Source: CAZOJJ01 sp964580105 (lineage in GTDB: Bacteria > Bacteroidota > Rhodothermia > Rhodothermales > Rubricoccaceae). From it: a stretch of DNA of 29,466 nt. Every line of letters starts with the position of its first letter. Positions within the stretch are counted from its first letter, which is position 1. The position numbers were made by a program, and so were the translations under genes. The notes beneath the pieces were generated by a model, which was given only the letters and a program-made list of their open reading frames with translations, was not told the origin of the DNA and ran no database searches. The DNA lies in contig CAZOJJ010000039.1 in the NCBI GenBank assembly GCA_964580105.1, forward strand, positions 1 through 29,466, written 5' to 3'. This document shows positions 23,512 to 29,466 of this stretch, in pieces.

Positions 23512-24387
23512 TCAGGCGTCGCGGCGCTCGGCCGCACGGAGCGTGTTCCGCAGCAGCAGCGCGATGGTCATCGGCCCGACGCCGCCCGGGACGGGTGTGA
23601 TCCAGCCCGCCTTCTCACCCACCGCCTCGAAGTCCACGTCGCCGACGAGGCGGTAGCCGCGCTCGCGGGTCGGGTCGTCCACGCGGTTGATGCCCACGTC
23701 GATGACGGCCGCGCCGTCCTTCACCATGTCGGCCGTCACGAAGTGCGCCCGGCCGATGGCGGCGATCAGGATGTCGGCCTGGCGCGTGATGGCCGGGAGG
23801 TCGCGCGTGCGGCTGTGGCAGACGGTGACGGTGGCGTCGAGGCCGCGCCGGAGCAGCAGGCTCGCCATCGGCTTGCCGACGATGTTGGACCGCCCGATCA
23901 CGACGGCGTGCGCGCCGCGCGTTTCGACGCCGCTCCGCGTGAGCAGCTCCACGATCCCGGCGGGCGTGCACGGTACGAACCCCTCCTGGCCAAGCACGAG
24001 GCGGCCGACGCTGACGGGGTGAAAGCCGTCTACGTCTTTGTCGGGGTCGAGGGCGAGGATCACCTTGTCCTCGTCGATGTGGTCCGGGAGCGGGAGCTGG
24101 ACGAGGATGCCGTCCACGCCGGGGTCGCGGTTGAGGCGGTCCACGAGGGCGAGGAGGTCGGCCTCGGGGAGGTCGGCGGGGAAGGTCAGCGTCTCGGCGT
24201 CGATGCCGACCTCCTCGGCCGCGCGCTGCTTGCCGCGCACGTACGACTGCGAGGCGGGGTCGTCGCCGACGAGGACGACGCGGAGGGCGGGGCGGCGGAG
24301 GCCGGCGGCGAGGCGGGCCTCCACGGCCGCGCGGACCTCGGCCCGCACGTCCGCCGCGATCTGTGTTCCGTCGATGCGCTGGGCCAC
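23512..24387 (-). CDS. folD: Bifunctional methylenetetrahydrofolate dehydrogenase/cyclohydrolase
   Basis: The protein has 291 residues from a GTG start. Family motifs are complete: YVRGKQRAAEEVGI (catalytic Lys in the YxxxK pair), ILVQLPLPDHID, the PVSVGRL segment, GRSNIVGKPMASLLL for NADP binding and PVPGGVGPMTIALLL. It converts 5,10-methylene-THF to 10-formyl-THF in two steps and yields NADPH. The frame stays open to a GTG at 24474, but the GTG at 24387 begins VAQRIDGTQIA, where FolD proteins normally start, and lies downstream of the TAACTTGC box at 24430-24437. The neighbours zwf and pgl also relate to NADPH supply. Confidence 0.95.
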   Translation of the reverse strand: MAQRIDGTQIAADVRAEVRAAVEARLAAGLRRPALRVVLVGDDPASQSYVRGKQRAAEEVGIDAETLTFPADLPEADLLALVDRLNRDPGVDGILVQLPLPDHIDEDKVILALDPDKDVDGFHPVSVGRLVLGQEGFVPCTPAGIVELLTRSGVETRGAHAVVIGRSNIVGKPMASLLLRRGLDATVTVCHSRTRDLPAITRQADILIAAIGRAHFVTADMVKDGAAVIDVGINRVDDPTRERGYRLVGDVDFEAVGEKAGWITPVPGGVGPMTIALLLRNTLRAAERRDA

Positions 24388-24429
24388 GGGATCGGGGAGG
24401 TGGAAGCGGGGAATCCGAGAAGGGGGGCG

Positions 24430-24437
24430 GCAAGTTA
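24430..24437 (-). promoter_or_regulatory. TAACTTGC box, candidate -7 element for folD
   Basis: The minus-strand octamer fits TAnnTTxG/C and ends 43 nt before the GTG at 24387. Its position rules out the longer folD reading frame if it is the real promoter. It stands 24 bp from the opposite-facing asd box, with an inverted repeat between them. Confidence 0.4.
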
Positions 24438-24440
24438 GCA

Positions 24441-24458
24441 GCGTGGCTGCAACCACGC
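24441..24458. repeat. Inverted repeat between folD and asd promoters
   Basis: The arms gcgtgg (24441-24446) and ccacgc (24453-24458) are perfect complements around ctgcaa. The repeat sits exactly between the two opposite-facing TANCTT boxes, so it could be an operator or an early hairpin. It is short, and no known regulator site was recognised. Confidence 0.35.
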
Positions 24459-24460
24459 GG

Positions 24461-24468
24461 TACCTTTC
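24461..24468 (+). promoter_or_regulatory. TACCTTTC box, candidate -7 element for asd
   Basis: This octamer is identical to the one in the sugar-transferase promoter (12218-12225) and lies 29 nt before the ATG at 24498. No good -33 element is visible 19-20 nt upstream. Confidence 0.4.
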
Positions 24469-24497
24469 GGCCACCGCTCCTCCTCGCTCCCCCGCTC

Positions 24498-25558
<1,061 letters not shown>

Positions 25559-25562
<4 letters not shown>

Positions 25563-26035
25563 GGGGCGTTCGGGTGCGCCGGGCGCGGCCGGGTGAGCGC
25601 GACGCCGTCCTCGCGCTGTGGACGGCGCTGCACCGCGAGCACGAGGCGCTCGACCCCCGCTATCGCCTCGCCGACGACGCCCCGCTGATGTGGGCGAACG
25701 ACTTCCAGGAGTGGGCGCGGGACGACCAGCACGCCTACCTCGTGGCCGAGGAGGAACGCGGTCGTCTCGTCGGGCTGATCACGGCGCATCTCCTGGTACC
25801 GACGCCGGTCTACGCGCCCGATCTCTTCGCCCACGTTGACGACCTCTACGTCGTCCCCGAGGCGCGGGGGCGCGGGGTGGGCGCGCGGCTGGTGGAGGCC
25901 GTGCGGGACTGGGCGCGCGCGCAGGGGGCCTCGTCCCTGCGGGCCGGCGTGCTGGCTCTGAACCCGGCCGGCCGCGCGTTCTGGGCCCGAATGGGCGCCG
26001 CCGACTTCGCCGTCACGGTGACGCTGGACGGGTGA
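25559..26035 (+). CDS. GNAT-family N-acetyltransferase
   Basis: The 158-residue protein has the GNAT fold: a first strand VRVRRARPGERDAVLALW, acidic/aromatic helices, the VDDLYVVPEARGRGVGARLVEAV segment with the acetyl-CoA loop RGRGVG (motif A), and the typical end GVLALNPAGRAFWARMGA. It should acetylate an amine; the substrate is unknown. Its ATG overlaps the asd stop codon by ATGA, so translation is coupled. It converges with the FecR-like gene, with 4 bp between the stops. Confidence 0.88.
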
Positions 26036-26039
26036 CGGC

Positions 26040-26840
26040 TCAGCGAGCCGGTTCGACCGCGTAGCTCCGGCGGCCCGTCGTGCGGAATGTGAGGCTCCGC
26101 GCCTCGGCCAGAACGCGCAGGACGTCCGAGGCGCCGCTCGGCTTCTCGACGGTCAGCGTGACGATCTCGCTGCTCGGAAGGTCGCCCTCCCACGTCACGC
26201 GCACCTGGAAGCGGCGCTCCACTTCGGCGAGGACGGCCGCGAGCGGGAGCTCGCGCACGACGAACGCGCCCATCCGCCAGCGGCCGTCCTGGGCCGCCGG
26301 GATCGGCCGGGCTGGAGCGGGAGGGAGGGAGGCGTCCTCCACGACCGTGGTCTGGTTTGCTTCGACTTCGACGGGCGTACCGCTCTCCAGGGGAGCGACC
26401 TCGACCCGGCCCTGCGTCACCGAGACTCGCGTCACCCCTTCGTCCTCACCACGACGAGCACGCACGTTGAAGCTCGCCGCCGACGTCGTAGCCTGGGCGT
26501 TGTGGGTGGCGACCACGAAAGGATGCTCGTCAGGTTGGACCGTGAAGAATGCCTCCCCCTCCAGCCACGACGTCCGCTGGGTTGCTTCGGCGAAGGGAAA
26601 CCGCTGGAAGTTCCGGCGATAGCGGAGCACCGACCCGCTGTTCAGCGCCGCCTGCGAGCCGTCCGGCAGCGTCACGAACTGCACCTGTCCCGCGTGCGCC
26701 CGCACGACGACCGGCTTCCGCCACGCCAGGAACGTGACGACGGCCGCCGCCGCGATGAGCAGCACGGATGCGAACGCCAGGCGGCGGAGGCGCGCCACGC
26801 GGGGAGGGCGCGGTGGGGGGCTGGTAAAGGCGGATGACAT
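26040..26840 (-). CDS. FecR-domain membrane protein with C-terminal STN-like domain
   Basis: The 266-residue protein has a short Pro-rich N-terminus, one membrane segment (LAFASVLLIAAAAVVTFLAW, about residues 21-40), a periplasmic FecR domain (about 44-150, TLPDGSQAALNSGSVLRY, WLEGEAFFTV, VTRVSVTQGRVEV) and a C-terminal STN/DUF4974-like domain (about 195-266, LPLAAVLAEVERRFQVRV ... VLRVLAEARSLTF). FecR proteins usually pass signals from a TonB-dependent receptor to an ECF sigma factor. Here the cytoplasmic sigma-binding region is nearly absent (about 18 residues), and neither an ECF gene nor a receptor gene adjoins it. It may be an orphan sensor or have lost signalling. It follows aroB after 39 bp. 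Confidence 0.82.
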   Translation of the reverse strand: MSSAFTSPPPRPPRVARLRRLAFASVLLIAAAAVVTFLAWRKPVVVRAHAGQVQFVTLPDGSQAALNSGSVLRYRRNFQRFPFAEATQRTSWLEGEAFFTVQPDEHPFVVATHNAQATTSAASFNVRARRGEDEGVTRVSVTQGRVEVAPLESGTPVEVEANQTTVVEDASLPPAPARPIPAAQDGRWRMGAFVVRELPLAAVLAEVERRFQVRVTWEGDLPSSEIVTLTVEKPSGASDVLRVLAEARSLTFRTTGRRSYAVEPAR

Positions 26841-26857
26841 GGTGGGTTGGATTCGTC

Positions 26858-26877
26858 TCGGCGTCCCGGAACGCCGA
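26858..26877 (-). terminator. Short hairpin between aroB and the FecR-like gene
   Basis: The arms tcggcgt (26858-26864) and acgccga (26871-26877) are perfect complements (7 bp) with a 6-nt loop, just after the aroB stop codon. No U-run follows. It could be a weak terminator of aroB or a leader hairpin of the FecR-like mRNA. Confidence 0.35.
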
Positions 26878-26882
26878 AGCTA
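26875..26882 (-). promoter_or_regulatory. TAGCTTCG box overlapping the aroB stop codon
   Basis: The minus-strand box TAGCTTCG is identical to that before the Wzi-like gene. Its first three bases are the aroB stop codon TAG, and it ends 35 nt before the ATG at 26840. If it is real, the FecR-like gene has its own promoter. Confidence 0.35.
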
Positions 26883-28007
26883 GGAGGACGTGTGCTCCCG
26901 CGCACATCGTTCCGCGTACGACCACGCTGCCGCGATGGCTCCGTCCGGGACCGATTCGGCGAGGCGGGCGCGCCCCACGGCGTCGAGCACCACGAACCGG
27001 ACGCCCTCCCGGGACCGCTTCTTGTCGGTCTCCATCGCTGCCACGAGGTCGGAAGGGTGGAGCCGCGGGAAGTCCGGCTCGACGGGCAGACGCGCCACGA
27101 GTCGGTCGGCGGCGTCGAACGGAGCAGGGAGGGGGGCTACGGGCATCGTGCGGCCGGCGGCGACGGAGGCCGAGAGGTGAAGCGCCGCGCGCATCCCGAG
27201 GGCGACGGCTTCGCCGTGGGTGTACCGGGTGTAGCCGGTGGCGCGCTCCAGCGCGTGGCCGAACGTATGCCCGAAGTTCAGGATCACCCGGCGCCCGGCT
27301 TCGCGCTCGTCTTCTTCCACGAGGGCCGCCTTGATGGCCGCGGCACGCGCCACCATCGTCCGTACCGCCTCGTCTTCTTGAGCGAGCAGGCCGGGCCACG
27401 TCCGGTCGAGCCAGCGGGCGAAGTCGGCGTCAGCCACGAGGGCGGCTTTGACGACCTCGGCGAGACCGCTGCGGTACTCGCGGTCGGGGAGCGTGCGCAG
27501 CACCGCCGGGTCGGCCAGCACGAGGCGAGGCGGGTGGAACGCGCCGATCAGGTTCTTGCCCAGCGCGTGGTTGATGCCCGTCTTCCCGCCGAGGGCACTG
27601 TCCACCTGGGCGATGAGCGACGTAGGGAGGTGGACGAGCGGGAGGCCGCGCAGCAGCGTCGCCGCCGCGAACCCGGCGAGGTCGCCGATGACGCCGCCGC
27701 CGAGGGCGAGAACCGGCGTGGCGCGAGTCGGAGTGCGGGCGAGCACGAAGTCGTAGACCGTGCCGAGCGCCTCGGCCGACTTGGTCGTCTCCCCGGCCGG
27801 AAGGACGAGCGTGTCCGGGCGCCGGCCAGCTTTGCGGAGGGCCGCCTCGACGGGCGCGCGGTAGTGCACGGCCACGCGGGCGTCGGTCACGAGCACGCAG
27901 GGGGCGGCCGGCAGGCCCGCCTCGGCGAGGTGCCGAGGCAGGTCACGCAGCGGCGCCTGGACGAACGGGTAGGTCCGCCCATCGGAGACGGAAACGGTGA
28001 GGGGCAC
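26880..28007 (-). CDS. aroB: 3-dehydroquinate synthase
   Basis: The protein has 375 residues from a GTG start. Clear AroB motifs are LPAGETTKS, LGGGVIGDLAGFAAATLLRG, LPTSLIAQVDSALGGKTGINH, KNLIGAFHPP, the zinc-ligand region EYRSGLAEVVKAAL, and NFGHTFGHALE. It makes 3-dehydroquinate from DAHP in the shikimate pathway and uses NAD and a divalent metal. Two starts are possible: ATG 28058 (392 residues) and GTG 28007. I chose the latter because it begins VPLTVSVSDGRTYPF, where AroB proteins normally start, and because a TACCTTAG box lies just upstream of it at 28030-28037. Confidence 0.93.
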   Translation of the reverse strand: MPLTVSVSDGRTYPFVQAPLRDLPRHLAEAGLPAAPCVLVTDARVAVHYRAPVEAALRKAGRRPDTLVLPAGETTKSAEALGTVYDFVLARTPTRATPVLALGGGVIGDLAGFAAATLLRGLPLVHLPTSLIAQVDSALGGKTGINHALGKNLIGAFHPPRLVLADPAVLRTLPDREYRSGLAEVVKAALVADADFARWLDRTWPGLLAQEDEAVRTMVARAAAIKAALVEEDEREAGRRVILNFGHTFGHALERATGYTRYTHGEAVALGMRAALHLSASVAAGRTMPVAPLPAPFDAADRLVARLPVEPDFPRLHPSDLVAAMETDKKRSREGVRFVVLDAVGRARLAESVPDGAIAAAWSYAERCAREHTSS

Positions 28008-28029
28008 GGGCGAGCAGGAGAGCGCGGCC

Positions 28030-28037
28030 CTAAGGTA
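28030..28037 (-). promoter_or_regulatory. TACCTTAG box, candidate -7 element for aroB
   Basis: The minus-strand octamer ends 23 nt before the GTG at 28007, and would lie inside the coding region if the upstream ATG at 28058 were used. No convincing -33 element is visible. Confidence 0.35.
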
Positions 28038-28136
28038 GCCGAGCGGCGAGGGGGCCATCGCACCGAGGCGGCCGACGGGGCTCGAATCCGTCAATCGCCT
28101 CGCGCGGGTCGCGACTTGCGGAACTCCGGGTGGACG

Positions 28137-28178
28137 GAGTGGGTGAGCGGAACGGCGGGTTCGCACTCGCTCCCACTC
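28137..28178 (+). promoter_or_regulatory. Long imperfect hairpin in the leader of the kbp-like gene
   Basis: The outer arms gagtggg (28137-28143) and cccactc (28172-28178) pair perfectly. Inside them agcg (28146-28149) pairs with cgct (28168-28171), and gaac (28150-28153) with gttc (28159-28162). A 36-nt almost pure C/T tract (28176-28211) then runs to the ATG. It may stabilise or control the mRNA; no known riboswitch was recognised. Confidence 0.35.
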
Positions 28179-28211
28179 TTCCCACCCCTCTCACCTTCTC
28201 CTCTCTCTCCC

Positions 28212-28667
28212 ATGGGACTCCTCGACTTCATCCGCGATGCGGGCCGCGACCTCTTCGGCGGCGACAAAGGCAACGAGGCCGAACGCGTCAAGAAGGCCAT
28301 CGAAGACGACCTCGGTAACAACGTGCGCAACCTCGGCGTGCTCTTCGACGACGGGCACGTCACGCTGCAGGGCGAGGCCGCCAGCCAGGCCGCGAAGGAA
28401 AAGGCCGTGCTCATCGCAGGCAACGTGCGCGGCGTCTCGGCCGTCAACGACGACCGCCTCACCGTGGCAGGGCAGAGCGCCCAGGCGGCCCCGGCTGTCC
28501 AGCCCCGTTTCTACACCATCCAGGCGGGCGACACGCTCTCGAAGATCGCCAAGGAGTACTACGGCGACGCCAACGCCTACGGGCGCATCTTCGAGGCCAA
28601 CCGCGAGGTCATCAAGGACCCGGACAAGATCTATCCGGGCCAGCGCATCCGCATCCCCAGCGAATAG
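28212..28667 (+). CDS. kbp: Kbp (YgaU)-like potassium-binding BON-LysM protein
   Basis: The 151-residue protein matches E. coli Kbp/YgaU (149 residues) over its whole length. It begins with the same MGLLDFIRDAG-type start, then has a BON domain (about 20-85, VTLQGEAASQAAKEKAVLIAGNVRGVSAVNDD) and a LysM domain (about 98-149, YTIQAGDTLSKIAKEYYGDAN ... IFEANREVIKDPDKIYPGQRIRIP). E. coli Kbp is a cytoplasmic K+ sensor; like it, this copy has no signal peptide. The function is inferred from the close match. The gene stands alone, divergent from aroB, with a hairpin and C/T-rich leader upstream and a hairpin terminator downstream. Confidence 0.9.
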   Translation: MGLLDFIRDAGRDLFGGDKGNEAERVKKAIEDDLGNNVRNLGVLFDDGHVTLQGEAASQAAKEKAVLIAGNVRGVSAVNDDRLTVAGQSAQAAPAVQPRFYTIQAGDTLSKIAKEYYGDANAYGRIFEANREVIKDPDKIYPGQRIRIPSE

Positions 28668-28710
28668 GGGTCGCTGTCGGAGGGGCGTCGTGCCGAGCCC
28701 TCGGCTGGCT

Positions 28711-28743
28711 TCACGGCCCGCGTAACGTCTTTTCGGGCCGTGA
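28711..28743 (+). terminator. Hairpin terminator after the kbp-like gene
   Basis: The arms tcacggcccg (28711-28720) and cgggccgtga (28734-28743) are perfect complements (10 bp) with a 13-nt loop that ends in TTTT. It begins 43 nt after the stop codon. There is no U-run after the stem. Confidence 0.6.
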
Positions 28744-28774
28744 CTTGAGACTTTGAGCGCCTTGCAATTATACT
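28744..28774 (+). promoter_or_regulatory. Candidate promoter of the P-domain gene
   Basis: TATACT (28769-28774) is preceded by TTGAGA (28745-28750) with an 18-nt spacer, a good sigma-70-like pair. Read the Bacteroidota way it is CTTG (28744-28747)-N21-TATACTCT. It begins immediately after the kbp terminator and about 100 nt before the ATG at 28872. Confidence 0.5.
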
Positions 28775-28871
28775 CTGCTTTCGCAGGCCGGACTCGGACG
28801 AGGACCGTTCAGGCGCCTGCCTCGCCTCTGCCTGCCTTTCCCATCCCTCTCTCAAACACTGGTGCACCACC

Positions 28872-29466
28872 ATGAGAGTCGCTCTACTCACGCTTGCTGT
28901 GTGCCTCGCCATCCCCATGGCAGCGTCCGCGCAGACCTACACCTACGCGGGGCCGCCCGTCCCCATTCCGGATCGTCCCGCCACGGGATGTGACGGCAAC
29001 GACCCCGGGCCCGATGCCACGGTGACCATCAACGTGGCGGATAACTTCCTCATCGACTCCGTTGATGAGGTGCGCCTCAACATCACCCACTCGTGGATCG
29101 GCGACCTCTGGGTCTCGCTGTCCCACGGCGGCACGACGGTCGTCATCGCGGACAAGCCCGGCACGCCCCTGCAGACGTCCTGCGGCAGCAGCTCCGACAA
29201 CATGATCATGTTCGTGTCGGACTCCGGCTTGGACGGTACGGTCGAAAATGGGCCGTTCCCGTATAACCCGGCCGGGACCTACATCCCCAACGAGGCGCTC
29301 AGCGCGTTCGCTGGGATGAACGTCAACGGCGACTGGACCCTCACCGTCCGCGACTCGGGCGGCGGCGACACGGGCACCGTCATCGACTGGGCCTTCACCG
29401 TCATGGCGGTTCCGGTGGAGCTGACGGCGTTCAACGCGGTCGCCAACGGCTCGGACGTGACCCTCG
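28872..29466 (+). CDS. Secreted proprotein-convertase P-domain protein (3' end cut off)
   Basis: The first 198 codons are in the window and the frame is open at the right edge. A Sec signal peptide (MRVALLTLAVCLAIPMAASAQ) is followed by a P-domain (about residues 25-180): IDSVDEVRLNITHSWIGDLWVSLSHGG, a Cys in LQTSCGSSSDN, FAGMNVNGDWTLTVRDSGGGDTG and IDWAFTV. This beta-sandwich is common in secreted proteins of Bacteroidota. Next comes VPVELTAFNAVANGSDVTL, which closely resembles the start of the fibronectin-like segment that usually precedes a T9SS sorting domain. I therefore expect that domain beyond the edge. It is a second probable T9SS cargo protein in this window. Confidence 0.85.
   Translation, partial: MRVALLTLAVCLAIPMAASAQTYTYAGPPVPIPDRPATGCDGNDPGPDATVTINVADNFLIDSVDEVRLNITHSWIGDLWVSLSHGGTTVVIADKPGTPLQTSCGSSSDNMIMFVSDSGLDGTVENGPFPYNPAGTYIPNEALSAFAGMNVNGDWTLTVRDSGGGDTGTVIDWAFTVMAVPVELTAFNAVANGSDVTL

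Noticed and set aside
24388..24474. A longer FolD start at the GTG at 24474, which has a GGAGG-like stretch upstream.
   Set aside because: The extra 29 residues have no family similarity and the TAACTTGC box would lie within the coding region. The purine stretch is the complement of the asd leader's C/T tract.

Overview
The window is chromosomal DNA from a G+C-rich (about 70%) bacterium, most likely a member of the Rhodothermia in the Bacteroidota (Rubricoccus/Rubrivirga-like; this placement is inference). It carries a PorV/PorQ-family outer-membrane protein, a secreted protein with a type IX secretion (T9SS) C-terminal sorting domain, a fused E1 alpha/beta 2-oxoacid dehydrogenase, two DUF4252 proteins beside an ECF sigma factor, and start codons without Shine-Dalgarno sequences. 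No tRNA, rRNA, CRISPR array, insertion sequence or prophage was seen.

Layout. 1-7100 holds housekeeping genes: a methylmalonyl-CoA epimerase fused to an alpha/beta hydrolase, a cation diffusion facilitator, a CoA-disulfide-reductase-like flavoprotein, a small zinc-ribbon protein, rsmB, a DinB-family protein and an rlmI-like methyltransferase. 7100-13800 is mostly cell envelope: PorV/PorQ protein, a TonB-like protein, a DUF2156 (MprF C-terminal type) acyltransferase, a Wzi-like outer-membrane barrel and a polyprenyl-phosphate sugar transferase. The last three suggest capsule or exopolysaccharide and lipid modification. 13900-15906 is the E1 fusion. 15900-18757 is a leftward run: ECF sigma factor, zinc-finger anti-sigma factor, two DUF4252 proteins (one a lipoprotein) and a B3/B4-domain protein. 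18882-21020 is a T9SS cargo protein with Asp-box repeats. 21039-24387 is a leftward folD-zwf-pgl group that supplies NADPH and one-carbon units. 24498-26035 is asd plus a GNAT acetyltransferase, translationally coupled. 26040-28007 is a FecR-like protein and aroB. 28212-28667 is a Kbp (YgaU) homologue. From 28872 a P-domain secreted protein runs off the right edge.

Gene packing is tight, with no gap above 230 bp. The most informative non-coding signals are: a 4 x 20-bp tandem array upstream of the TonB-like gene; a 21-bp duplication that copies that gene's start codon; a 15-bp duplication upstream of the E1 gene; an A+T-rich repeat island between zwf and pgl; and a recurrent TANCTT box upstream of many genes, which resembles the Bacteroidota -7 element.

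I found no clear defence or mobile system. The best candidates for new biology are the epimerase-hydrolase fusion, the ECF/anti-sigma/DUF4252 operon and the tandem-repeat control region before the TonB-like gene. Start codons were chosen by family alignment, signal peptides and promoter-box positions, because Shine-Dalgarno sequences are essentially absent.
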